Below are positions 11,679 through 19,880 of a stretch of 64,000 nt of DNA, one piece after another. This DNA is from CAG-390 sp003523225. Lineage in GTDB: Bacteria > Bacillota > Clostridia > Oscillospirales > CAG-272. Under the pieces are notes generated by a model. That model was not told the DNA's origin. It ran no database searches and saw only the letters and a list, made by a program, of their open reading frames with translations. Made by a program: the position numbers and the translations under genes. The stretch lies in contig CABPZE010000007.1 of the NCBI GenBank assembly GCA_902461815.1, positions 1-64,000 of the forward strand, in the 5' to 3' direction. Within the stretch, counting starts at the first letter, position 1. Every line of letters starts with the position of its first letter.

Positions 11679-12388
11679 GTACAAATAATATTACCTCCGC
11701 CGTGGAGCTTTTACAATGCATAGGCGACATCGGCGAAGACCTGATAATCGAGGCTTCGGCGGAAAATGTCCGCTCGCGTTTTGCGCGCCGTAAAAGAAAA
11801 AGCCTTGCCACGGTACTCGGCGGGCTTGCTGCCTGTCTTTTGTTTGCCGTAGCGCTGTCTTTTCCGACCTTGGTGATGAAGCCGCAATTTAACAACACCG
11901 GCGGGAATAAGGAAAATAAATGGAACGACCGCACCGAAAATTCCAACGGGATGAGTGCGTATGAGTACGGTCCGGGGACTCGCGTAATAACCGACCTTGG
12001 CGCTCTTGCCTATCGCGGATACAGTGAAAACAGCGTTTCCTTTATCCTTACGCTCAATGAGTCGGCGGAGAATATCCGGTTTTCGTTCGCAGGCTCCGAT
12101 ATTACTTCCGCTTCAGCCGTTGACGCCGGGATAAGGGTCACGGTGAACGGCGTTGAGTTGCACGGCTGCGTGCTTCCGTCGGAGCCGGGAAGCTATGAGA
12201 TAACCGTTGATTATTCGGACTTTGCCGCAAGCTGTACCGCCTCCGGAGTGGACGTTCCCGGAATATTCACGGTTTCGGGATTTGGCAGATTTATCACCGG
12301 AGCGATCAGAGTAGAAGGCGTGGAGTCTCCCGACAGCTTTTACACCGATGATTTTTCGGATGTAAGGGGTAAAGATACGCTTTACTGA
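11675..12388 (+). CDS. Probable membrane anti-sigma factor of the ECF pair
   Basis: A 237-residue single-pass protein: a cytosolic N-terminal 45 residues including a basic RRKRK patch, a membrane helix at about 47-66, and a 170-residue outer domain rich in beta-type sequence. It begins at GTG and overlaps the sigma gene by 4 bases, so translation is coupled. The topology and position suggest it binds the sigma factor inside and senses a signal outside. No zinc-binding anti-sigma His-Cys motif is visible and the outer domain is unrecognised, so the role rests on context. Confidence 0.6.
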   Translation: MSTNNITSAVELLQCIGDIGEDLIIEASAENVRSRFARRKRKSLATVLGGLAACLLFAVALSFPTLVMKPQFNNTGGNKENKWNDRTENSNGMSAYEYGPGTRVITDLGALAYRGYSENSVSFILTLNESAENIRFSFAGSDITSASAVDAGIRVTVNGVELHGCVLPSEPGSYEITVDYSDFAASCTASGVDVPGIFTVSGFGRFITGAIRVEGVESPDSFYTDDFSDVRGKDTLY

Positions 12389-12416
12389 AAACATTTTTTA
12401 GAAAAGAAGATACAGC

Positions 12417-13064
12417 ATGACAAGACTTATCATTGTAAGACACGGCGAGAGCGAGGGCAACGCAAAAAACGAATTTCAGGGTCAGTACAATTCTGACCTG
12501 ACCGACAGGGGGCACCTTCAGGCTGAATGCACTGCCGGATATCTTGACAGCTTCAATATCGACGCAATTTATTCAAGCGATATCCGGCGCGCAATGTCGA
12601 CAGCTGCGCACGTCGCGGTAAAGCGCGGAATGCAGGTGACCCCGGACGCAGGCTTGCGCGAGATATATGCGGGCGTATGGGAGCGGATGAAGTTTGACGA
12701 TATAGCCGCGCAGTATCCCGACGCTTACCGCGCATGGCGCGGGGACATAGGCAGCTGCCGTTGCCCCGGAGGAGAAAGCGTCGCGGAGCTATGCAGCCGC
12801 ATAAAAGCCGCACTTGACCGCATAGCATCGGAGAACAAGGGCAAAAGTGTGCTTGTCACGACACATGCTACTCCGATACGCGCCATGCGCTGTGTGTGGC
12901 TGGGACTTTCGCTGTCACAGATGCAGAATATCCCTTGGGTGCCAAACGCCTCCGTCACGGTGACCGATTACTGTGATGACGGAGGCTACAGGATAGTTAT
13001 GTACGGAGAAGCCGGACACCTTATTAAGGCGGGATTGCTTACCTGCCTTTCAAAGAAAATATAA
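12417..13064 (+). CDS. Histidine phosphatase family protein (phosphoglycerate mutase-like)
   Basis: A 215-residue soluble enzyme of the RHG family. The signature IVRHGESEGN is near residue 5, an SSDIRRAMSTA arginine block is near 60, and a VLVTTHATPIRA block near 145 gives the second catalytic His. Such proteins dephosphorylate small phosphorylated metabolites; specificity (for example GpmB-, CobC- or PhoE-like) cannot be assigned. There are no cobalamin genes nearby. It follows the anti-sigma gene by 28 bases and precedes the serpin by 20 bases, so it may share their transcript. Confidence 0.87.
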   Translation: MTRLIIVRHGESEGNAKNEFQGQYNSDLTDRGHLQAECTAGYLDSFNIDAIYSSDIRRAMSTAAHVAVKRGMQVTPDAGLREIYAGVWERMKFDDIAAQYPDAYRAWRGDIGSCRCPGGESVAELCSRIKAALDRIASENKGKSVLVTTHATPIRAMRCVWLGLSLSQMQNIPWVPNASVTVTDYCDDGGYRIVMYGEAGHLIKAGLLTCLSKKI

Positions 13065-13084
13065 TTTTTTGGAGGAATTTTGAA

Positions 13085-14326
13085 ATGAAGATCAGAAGAA
13101 CCGCTCTGGCGCTTACGGCGCTGCTGCTTTCGTTGAGTCTTGGCTGCGGGCTTTGCTCCTGTGCGCTGAACATTTCCGCCAACGAGCTTTCGGCGGGGTA
13201 CTCGCGCCGTGCGGACGACGAGGGTGCGGCAGGTGAGGAATTTTACAGTGCAATGTCCGCGCTGGCGTTCAGCCTGCTTGAAGGCTCGCTTGACCCTGAC
13301 GGCGGAAACACGCTTATTTCCCCGTTTTCAATTGCAATGTGCATTTCAATGATCGCAAACGGCGCTGACGGAGAGACCCTTTCCCAGCTTGAGACGCTGC
13401 TCGGTATGGATATTGACACACTCAACCGTGCAATGTATGCCTGCACCATGGGACTTGCGGGGGAAAAATCCCCCTTCGGCACGGCAAATTCCATCTGGTT
13501 CCGGGACACAGGCATTGACGTGGAGAAGGATTTTTTGCAGACCAATGCGGACTGGTACGGCGCGCAGGTATATTCCTCTCCTTTTGACGCAAACACGGTG
13601 AAGGACATTAATAACTGGTGCGCAAAATACACCGATGGAATGATCGATAAGATCATAGATGAAATACCTGCAGATACGCTTATGTACATTATCAACGCTG
13701 TCTGCTTTGATGCGGAGTGGGAAGAAAAGTATGAAAACAGTGACATAACAGACAAAAGCTTCACTAACCGCGACGGCACTGTTTCGTCGGTGAAGATGAT
13801 GATGTCCGACGGTGAGACATATATTGCAAGCGATACTGCGGAGGGCTTTTCAAAAAGCTACAAGGGCGGGAAATTCAGCTTTGTAGGTCTGCTTCCCAAG
13901 GACGAGAATACCGACATCAACGAGTTTGCCGCCTCTCTTGACGGAGAGGAGTGGCTCCGGATGTGGAACAGCCGCGGCGGAAGCGTTAAAGCTGGCATTC
14001 CGGAATTCAGTTTTGACTTCAGCGTAAGGCTCAACGATGTGCTTGAAGATATGGGAGTCTGCGATATGTTTGATCCCGCAAAAGCCGAGTTTTCACGCCT
14101 TGGAAAGTCTGAGTTGGGAAATATCTATTGCAGCTACGTGATGCACAAAACGTTTATTGAGGTCAACCGCCACGGAACACGCGCCGCCGCCATTACGTGG
14201 GGGGCAATGAATAAGGAGTCGGCAATGCCGCAGTATGTTATTCTTGACCGCCCGTTTGTCTGTGCGATAGTGGATAACGCGACCGGGCTGCCGCTTTTTG
14301 TCGGTACGGTGACGGAGATACGGTAA
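13085..14326 (+). CDS. Serpin-family protease inhibitor, probable lipoprotein
   Basis: A suicide-type protease inhibitor expected to be displayed outside the cell. The 413 residues begin with a signal peptide and a Cys cluster (residues 21-26) that could be lipidated. The serpin fold follows: NTLISPFSIAMCISMIANGA near 78, TANSIWFRD near 137, IINAVCFDAEWEEKY near 215, and the C-terminal RPFVCAIVDNATGLPLFVGTV. The hinge EVNRHGTRAAAIT matches inhibitory serpins (small residues at P12-P9). Counting 17 residues from the P17 Arg places P1 at Glu and P1' at Ser, within NKES. A GGAGG precedes the ATG. The target protease is unknown. Confidence 0.92.
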   Translation: MKIRRTALALTALLLSLSLGCGLCSCALNISANELSAGYSRRADDEGAAGEEFYSAMSALAFSLLEGSLDPDGGNTLISPFSIAMCISMIANGADGETLSQLETLLGMDIDTLNRAMYACTMGLAGEKSPFGTANSIWFRDTGIDVEKDFLQTNADWYGAQVYSSPFDANTVKDINNWCAKYTDGMIDKIIDEIPADTLMYIINAVCFDAEWEEKYENSDITDKSFTNRDGTVSSVKMMMSDGETYIASDTAEGFSKSYKGGKFSFVGLLPKDENTDINEFAASLDGEEWLRMWNSRGGSVKAGIPEFSFDFSVRLNDVLEDMGVCDMFDPAKAEFSRLGKSELGNIYCSYVMHKTFIEVNRHGTRAAAITWGAMNKESAMPQYVILDRPFVCAIVDNATGLPLFVGTVTEIR

Positions 14327-14377
14327 TAAGACAATACGATGTAACGAATATTTTCAGAAATTCGTAAAAATGGGGCT

Positions 14378-14480
14378 GTTAAAAAACTCGATGTTTTTTA
14401 CGGCGATCTTGGTCGGTTTTGTCCTTGATCTTGTCCGAATTCGGGTGAATGCTGTGCCAAAATGACGGCTTTAAGCCGTC
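14378..14480. repeat. A/T-rich repeat-like intergenic DNA with a small palindrome
   Basis: Between the convergent serpin and ftsK genes, TGTTAAAAAACTC (from about 14378) resembles the arm of the terminator at 14497-14513. GACGGCTTTAAGCCGTC (14464-14480) is a 17-base palindrome. Together they look like remnants of a small repeated element, but no second full copy occurs in the window. Confidence 0.35.
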
Positions 14481-14496
14481 AAGACCAATGTGGTTT

Positions 14497-14535
14497 GGGG
14501 TGTTAAAAAATTCAGAAGGAATTTTTTAACACCCC
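14497..14535. terminator. Perfect bidirectional stem-loop between serpin and ftsK
   Basis: Seventeen-base arms (14497-14513 and 14519-14535) pair perfectly around a 5-base loop. Each arm contains a run of A or T. It sits between the convergent stops and could terminate both transcripts. Confidence 0.65.
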
Positions 14536-14546
14536 TGTTTTAAGTT

Positions 14547-17500
14547 TTATTCTTCCTCTTTGGGAATTATACCGTCAAGTCTTGAGTCACCGCGCGCCTC
14601 CATTTCCATGTATTGCGGAAGCGTCAGCAGCACGGTGCGGGGCTTTGTGCCGTTCATGCCGGAGACAAAGCCCATCTTAGCCATCTGGTCGATAAGTCTT
14701 GCGGCTCTGCCGTAGCCTATCGACAGCGTTCTTTGAAGATACGAGGTGGCGATAGTTCCGTTGTCAACGGCAATTTTAAGCGCCTGACGGAACTGCGGGT
14801 CTCCCCCGGTAGCCACTGCCGCAGAGGAATCCCCTCCGGAGAAGGATGCCGCGCCTTTCTTTCCGGCGGCGACGCGCTCCGCCTCACGGTCGATATCGCT
14901 CATGAAATCGCCGTCGTAATCGGCGCAGCCGTAATTGTCCTTGATAAAGCCGGTCACAGCCTCGACCTCATCGTCAACCACCAGCGCGCCCTGAGCACGG
15001 CGGGGCTTCAGCGAGCCTATCGGTGCGTAAAGCATATCGCCCTTGCCTATCAGCTTTTCGGCTCCGGCTATGTCGATTATCGTGCGGCTGTCAACCTGTG
15101 ACGCAACAGTAAAGGCGATTCTTGACGGCACGTTTGCCTTGATAAGGCCGGTGATAACGTCCACGGACGGACGCTGAGTACCTATGATGAGATGGATACC
15201 CGCCGCGCGCGCCTTCTGCGCCAGACGGCAGATGGAGGTCTCGATCTGGTCGGGGGCTGTCATCATCAGGTCGGCAAGCTCATCGATTATGATAACGATC
15301 TTCGGAAGCTGAGGATGCTCCGGGTCTCCCGCTGTTATCTTATTGTAGCCGTCGATGTCGCGCACGCCGACGTCTTCAAACAGCTCAAAGCGGTGCTCCA
15401 TCTCATTCACGGCGGCGTTGAGCGTTCCCGTTGCCTTCTTTGTGTCGGTAACAACAGGCACCTTGAGGTGCGGCAGGTCGGAGTACATGCTCATTTCGAT
15501 CTTTTTGGGGTCGATCATGATGAGCTGTACCTCATCGGGCCGCGCCTTGTAAAGCAGGCTGATGATTATACAGTTGATGCACACCGATTTACCTGAGCCG
15601 GTAGTACCGGCGATAAGCAGATGCGGCATCTTTCCGATATCAAAGATTATCATATTTCCGGCAACGTCCTTGCCAAGACACGCGGTAAGCCGGCTTTCCG
15701 AATTGCGGAAGGTCTCGGATTCAAGCAGCTCGCGTATAAAGACAGTACCGCGTACGCGGTTGGGGACTTCAACTCCGACGGCGCTCTTGTTGGGAATAGG
15801 CGCTTCAATGCGCACGCCGGTCGTAGCAAGTGACAGGGCAATGTCGTCAACAAGGTTTGAGATCGTGCGTATGCGCGTGCCCGCCTCGGGATAAAGCTCG
15901 TATCTCGTGATCGTAGGTCCGCGGGAATATTCGATCTTTTTGATCCTTACATTGAATGAGGAAAGCGTCTCCATCAGCTTCTGCGCGTTCGTTCTCAGCT
16001 CGGTCTCAACGTCGTCTCGCGCCGGGGAGGTGTTGGGATGCAGAAGCTCGACGGGCGGGAATGTGTAGTCCGCCGGGCGGTCGGGAGCTTTTGCGGCGGA
16101 TACCGGGCTTTCTGACAGCATTGAAACATCCGCGTCGTCATGCGGCTGGTCGCTGATGGGGGTCAGCTTGATCTCAAGCTCGCCGGAATTTGAAGTCTGG
16201 TCAGTGGTGTTTTCCTCAGCCTCAGTTGCCGTCTTAGGCTTTTCCTTGTCCGCCGACGGTTCGTCAAGTCCGCTCTTTCCGAATATTTCGTTAAGCCCGT
16301 ATGGGTCGTTCTCCGGGCGTTTTTCGCGCACGGGGGGGATTTTTTTAACCGTTACCGCGCTGTCGTTTTCGGCGGCAGGAGCAGTGCTTTCGACTGCCAC
16401 GGAGGTCGCAGGAGCTGCTGCGTTTACCGCGGTTGCGGCAGTTGCGGCAGTTGCGGCAGCCGTGGCGGGGGCAGCCGTGCCGGAGGCGGCAGGCGTTATT
16501 GTGATCTCAGGGCGCGACACCGGCTCGCGGTCGTCGGGCATGGGGGTCACAAGGACCGGTTCGGGACCTGCGGCGGTAACGGTATCTTCAGCCGGGGAGG
16601 CGTATGTGGTCTGCCCCGGAATAAGCTCTTCAAAGTTGGGTACATGACGCGTCTTTACCTCTGCCGCGGCTCGCTCGGCGCGCCGGGCGGCAAGCTGCGC
16701 CTCGCGTTCCTCGCGAAGCAGCTGCGCTTCTGCGGCGGCGGCACGGCGACGGTCCGCCGCTATCGCCTGCTTGGTTGCGCGGCGTTCCTTTTTCTCCTCC
16801 CGCTTTTCCTCGCGCCGCTCCTCGCGCAGCCCGGCGTTAGCTTCGCGGCGCTGTTTGGTTTTGTATTTTATCATATCGATAAGATAGCCCGGCGTTATCC
16901 CGAACAGGAAAAGCACGAATATAAAGAGCAGGGCAAACAGTATGATAAGCGCGCCGACGTATCCGAAGGCAACCCGGAAGAACCCGCCGAAGAATCCGCC
17001 GAAAAATCCGCCGCCGGTAAGGCGGATGCCGTACGTCCAGTTTGACAGCGGCTCGCCGATGCCGAACAGAGATACCCCGTAGTCACTCCAGTTGTAGTGA
17101 GTGGGATTCATCGCGGGGACTGCAAAAACGTGAACCAGTGACGAAATGCCGATAAGACAGCATACGGAGAGGCAGACCTTTGGCTTTACTATTCCGAGAT
17201 CGACATATTTGCGCCAGAAAACGGCAAGATTTATCAGTATAAGAGGAATAAGAAAAGCAGGCCAGCCGAAAAGCCCGCAGAAGAAATCGCGGATAATGAC
17301 ACCCACGCTTCCCACTGCGCCATCGATATTTGAAAGCAGGAAAAACGCCGTCAGCAGGAGAGCCGCTACAACCAAAACAAACGGCAACAGCTGATTGCGG
17401 AAAAGCGACGATTCGGGTACGGGGTCAACATGGCGCGGCTCGGGCGCTTCCCGTTTGTCTGTCTTCTGTACAGCACGGCGTGTTTTGGCGGATCGCTCTT

Positions 17501-17582
17501 CATCGCGTACCGGCTTTGGATCGGCGCGGCTTGTGCTTTTCTGCACGGCTGTGGTCTTTTTATTCTTTTTTTCGTTTGCCAT
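14547..17582 (-). CDS. ftsK: DNA translocase FtsK/SpoIIIE
   Basis: Membrane-anchored hexameric motor that pumps chromosome DNA through the division or sporulation septum. The 1011 residues contain about four N-terminal membrane helices (about 70-240) and a long charged then Ala/Pro/Glu-rich linker (about 240-500). The motor has Walker A GTTGSGKSV near 655, IIIDELADLMM near 760 and the GTQRPSVDVITG block. A winged-helix gamma domain at about 930-990 (YLQRTLSIGYGRAARLID) would read KOPS-like DNA signals. It is monocistronic, transcribed from its own promoter. FtsK and SpoIIIE roles cannot be separated from sequence alone. Confidence 0.95.
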   Translation of the reverse strand: MANEKKNKKTTAVQKSTSRADPKPVRDEERSAKTRRAVQKTDKREAPEPRHVDPVPESSLFRNQLLPFVLVVAALLLTAFFLLSNIDGAVGSVGVIIRDFFCGLFGWPAFLIPLILINLAVFWRKYVDLGIVKPKVCLSVCCLIGISSLVHVFAVPAMNPTHYNWSDYGVSLFGIGEPLSNWTYGIRLTGGGFFGGFFGGFFRVAFGYVGALIILFALLFIFVLFLFGITPGYLIDMIKYKTKQRREANAGLREERREEKREEKKERRATKQAIAADRRRAAAAEAQLLREEREAQLAARRAERAAAEVKTRHVPNFEELIPGQTTYASPAEDTVTAAGPEPVLVTPMPDDREPVSRPEITITPAASGTAAPATAAATAATAATAVNAAAPATSVAVESTAPAAENDSAVTVKKIPPVREKRPENDPYGLNEIFGKSGLDEPSADKEKPKTATEAEENTTDQTSNSGELEIKLTPISDQPHDDADVSMLSESPVSAAKAPDRPADYTFPPVELLHPNTSPARDDVETELRTNAQKLMETLSSFNVRIKKIEYSRGPTITRYELYPEAGTRIRTISNLVDDIALSLATTGVRIEAPIPNKSAVGVEVPNRVRGTVFIRELLESETFRNSESRLTACLGKDVAGNMIIFDIGKMPHLLIAGTTGSGKSVCINCIIISLLYKARPDEVQLIMIDPKKIEMSMYSDLPHLKVPVVTDTKKATGTLNAAVNEMEHRFELFEDVGVRDIDGYNKITAGDPEHPQLPKIVIIIDELADLMMTAPDQIETSICRLAQKARAAGIHLIIGTQRPSVDVITGLIKANVPSRIAFTVASQVDSRTIIDIAGAEKLIGKGDMLYAPIGSLKPRRAQGALVVDDEVEAVTGFIKDNYGCADYDGDFMSDIDREAERVAAGKKGAASFSGGDSSAAVATGGDPQFRQALKIAVDNGTIATSYLQRTLSIGYGRAARLIDQMAKMGFVSGMNGTKPRTVLLTLPQYMEMEARGDSRLDGIIPKEEE

Positions 17583-17686
17583 TTATATACTGTCCTTTCG
17601 GTTCTGACCTTTGCGGTCAAAGGCGTGTATTTTTTAACGCGTCATCCGGGATAATAATGATAAAAGTATAATTGATAATTATAATT

Positions 17687-17715
17687 AGTATACCACTCTT
17701 TCGGTTTTTTTGCAA
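17687..17715 (-). promoter_or_regulatory. Promoter of ftsK
   Basis: Minus-strand TTGCAA (complement of 17710-17715), 17-base spacer, TATACT (complement of 17687-17692), about 100 bases before the ftsK start. Confidence 0.65.
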
Positions 17716-17754
17716 CAAAAAATCCTTATGCTTTTATTAAAAACGGAGGTCGAT

Positions 17755-18201
17755 TTGAAAAAAATAAAAAAGAATGCCTCTGCCGTTGCGTTGCGCGGCA
17801 TAATTCAGCGCTTTCTCACGGCGGCGGCAAACAGCAGACGGGGATGGCTGACGGTGATCGCGGGAGTTGCGGCGGGCTTTGTGAACGGACTGCTCGGAGC
17901 GGGAGGGGGAGTGATAATCGTGCGCTCAGCCGCGCACGTGCTTCCGCACGGGCAGGAATATTCTCCTCGCGACGTTTATGCAACAGCTCTTGCTGTAATG
18001 CTCCCGGTCTCGGCGGTGTCTGCCCTCTCATACGCAGGTCTTGGCGTATGGGACGGAAGCGGGGGGATATATATTCTTCCGGCGCTCGTCGGCGGAGTTA
18101 TCGGCGCATTGCTGCTTGACCGTCTGCATACACAGCTTCTGCGGTTCATTTTCTCATCGGTGGCGGCGTATTCCGGGATAATGATGCTGTTGAAGAAATA
18201 A
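17755..18201 (+). CDS. Half-size TauE/SafE permease, first subunit
   Basis: A small membrane protein matching one half of the TauE/SafE family, which moves sulfite, sulfonates and related anions. TTG at 17755 is preferred: GGAGG lies 5 bases upstream and translation gives 148 residues, whereas the upstream ATG lacks a ribosome site. The family glycine motif GFVNGLLGAGGGVIIVR is near residue 45, with about four membrane helices. The second half-size gene follows 45 bases later, so the two probably pair to form one eight-helix transporter. The substrate is unknown. Confidence 0.8.
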   Translation: MKKIKKNASAVALRGIIQRFLTAAANSRRGWLTVIAGVAAGFVNGLLGAGGGVIIVRSAAHVLPHGQEYSPRDVYATALAVMLPVSAVSALSYAGLGVWDGSGGIYILPALVGGVIGALLLDRLHTQLLRFIFSSVAAYSGIMMLLKK

Positions 18202-18246
18202 AACAGAAATCTGAAAAAAACGGAAAGAAAGCGAAAATGAGAAAAA

Positions 18247-18642
18247 ATGCTTGATCTTATTATCGGAACTGCCGTGGCGGTGCTGTCGGGCATGGGAGTC
18301 GGCAGCGGAGGATTGCTTGTGGTCTACCTGACGCTTGCAGGAGGAATGGCGCAGCCTGCTGCGCAGGCGCTGAATCTGTTTTTCTTTATTTTTGCGGCGG
18401 GAGCTTCCACCGCCGTGAATATACGCCGACGGAATATCGCATGGGGATGCGTTGTGCTGTTGGGAGTGGGCGGAGTCATCGGTGCTGTTGCGGGTTCGGC
18501 GTTAGCGGCGGTGATAAAGCCAAGGGTGTTGCGGATACTTTTCGGGCTTATGCTGACCTTTACAGGCGCGCGAGGATTGGTTGGGTCGGTCAGGACAATG
18601 ATAAATAATCGCAAAAAGAAAAAATCCGTGGCGACGCGCTGA
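18247..18642 (+). CDS. Half-size TauE/SafE permease, second subunit
   Basis: A 131-residue membrane protein with the same half-family motif (SGMGVGSGGLLVVYLTLAGG, residues 14-33) and about four helices. Its length is about half of a standard TauE protein (about 250 residues). Downstream of the first half-gene, it likely completes a heterodimeric permease. The stop codon falls inside the loop of a 12-bp hairpin (18627-18654), which may end the transcript. The basic tail NNRKKKKSVATR is cytosolic by the positive-inside rule. Confidence 0.78.
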   Translation: MLDLIIGTAVAVLSGMGVGSGGLLVVYLTLAGGMAQPAAQALNLFFFIFAAGASTAVNIRRRNIAWGCVVLLGVGGVIGAVAGSALAAVIKPRVLRILFGLMLTFTGARGLVGSVRTMINNRKKKKSVATR

Positions 18643-18654
18643 CGCGTCGCCACG
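18627..18654 (+). repeat. Hairpin overlapping the permease stop, copy 1
   Basis: CGTGGCGACGCG and CGCGTCGCCACG form a perfect 12-bp stem with loop CTGA, which contains part of the stop codon. A near copy lies at 18890-18917. The unit between them (18655-18889) holds no gene and looks like dispersed intergenic repeat DNA, including GC-rich short palindromes. Confidence 0.6.
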
Positions 18655-18889
18655 CTGGTTGTCGACAAAAGGAACAACGACTGTCAATGTGCATAAAACC
18701 TTAACCCGCTTTTTCTTTGATGAAGCAGGCGCAAAGAAAAAGCTTGGCAAAAAGAAAGCGCCATAAGGGGATTTCGCCGCCTGCGGGCGGCGACAAGGGC
18801 TATGCGCCCTTGACCGCACCGCCTTTTACAAAAGGCGGGCGAAAACTTTGTACATACTGACGAAAGCCATTGCTTTGGTCTACAGTCTG

Positions 18890-18917
18890 CGTGGCGACGC
18901 GCTGACGAGTCGCCACG
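18890..18917 (+). repeat. Hairpin, copy 2, next to the udp 3' end
   Basis: Near-identical to 18627-18654 over the first 16 bases, but with GACGAGTCGCCACG in place of GACGCGTCGCCACG, so the stem is CGTGGCGAC with GTCGCCACG (9 bp). It lies 18 bases beyond the udp stop on its downstream side, so it could terminate udp on the minus strand. Confidence 0.55.
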
Positions 18918-18934
18918 GAAATATGTTTTATGTT

Positions 18935-19702
18935 TTACTGTGCCGCGATCATTTCCGTTATCGCACCTATGGCGACGCGTATGGCATGGTCGGTATCGTG
19001 GCTTTCCTCGGCGTCGGTGTCAAGTCCGAGATTAGCCCTTTCCTGATTCCACACGACATGGAATACCGAGCCACAGCGCACTCCGAGCGCCGCGCCCACG
19101 GTAAACAGCGCCGCCGACTCCATTTCGCTTGCAAGCACGCCAAGCCGCTTCCAGGCTTCCCACTTGTAAAGCAGCTCCCCCGAGACCGGCATGCGCTCCG
19201 GGCTGTGCTGACCGTAGAAGGAATCCTTGCACTGGACCACTCCGGTGTGATAAACGTAGCCGAGATTTTTCGCGGCGTTTATCAGTGCAAAAAGCACATC
19301 GGCGTCCGGCACGGCGGGAAATTCAATGGGGGCGTACTCGCGGGAGGTGCCTTCCTGCCGCACCGCGCCGGTAGCGATAACGCAGTCGCCGGAGCGCACC
19401 ATGGTGGATATCCCTCCGCAGGTGCCGATGCGGATAAAGGTGTGAACGCCGCAGGCGGCAAGCTCCTCCACGGCGATTGCGGTCGAGGGACCGCCGATCC
19501 CGGTGGAGCAGACCGACACCGGCTCTCCCATAAGCGTTCCGGTGTAGACGTTGTACTCGCGGTTGTAGGATACCTGCCGCGGAGAGTCAAGATACTGGGC
19601 GATCTTGGGGCATCTGCCGGGGTCGCCGGGCAGGATACAGTAGCCGCCCACGTCTCCCGGACGGCAGTTTATATGATATTGAAGGTCGTTGGTTTTCAGC
19701 AT
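18935..19702 (-). CDS. udp: Uridine phosphorylase
   Basis: Splits uridine with phosphate into uracil and ribose-1-phosphate for nucleoside salvage; cytosolic. The 255 residues show the NP-I nucleoside phosphorylase fold: ILPGDPGR (phosphate loop) near residue 23, VCSTGIGGPSTAIAVEELA near 64, FIRIGTCGGI near 88, and SEMESAALFTVGA near 192, whose Glu-Met-Glu contacts the ribose. The similarity to uridine rather than purine phosphorylases is strong at VCSTGIGGPS and EFPAV. AAAGGAG precedes the ATG. It is transcribed from its own promoter, downstream of recG. Confidence 0.9.
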   Translation of the reverse strand: MLKTNDLQYHINCRPGDVGGYCILPGDPGRCPKIAQYLDSPRQVSYNREYNVYTGTLMGEPVSVCSTGIGGPSTAIAVEELAACGVHTFIRIGTCGGISTMVRSGDCVIATGAVRQEGTSREYAPIEFPAVPDADVLFALINAAKNLGYVYHTGVVQCKDSFYGQHSPERMPVSGELLYKWEAWKRLGVLASEMESAALFTVGAALGVRCGSVFHVVWNQERANLGLDTDAEESHDTDHAIRVAIGAITEMIAAQ

Positions 19703-19772
19703 TTTCCTCTCTCCTTTTCAAGGCTTCACCCGCCGGCGGCGGGGCGGATATGTCTCCGCATCTTATGCTTCT

Positions 19773-19801
19773 ATTATCGCACAAAAGTGACCGATAATCA
19801 A
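19773..19801 (-). promoter_or_regulatory. Promoter of udp
   Basis: Minus-strand TTGATT (complement of 19796-19801), 17-base spacer, GATAAT (complement of 19773-19778). Confidence 0.55.
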
Positions 19802-19880
19802 GAGAATATGAATATTTTCCGGGATTTTTACGGTGTTTTCCTCCGCGCGTCCGGCGCGGGTGAGGTACAAAGTGGAAAAA

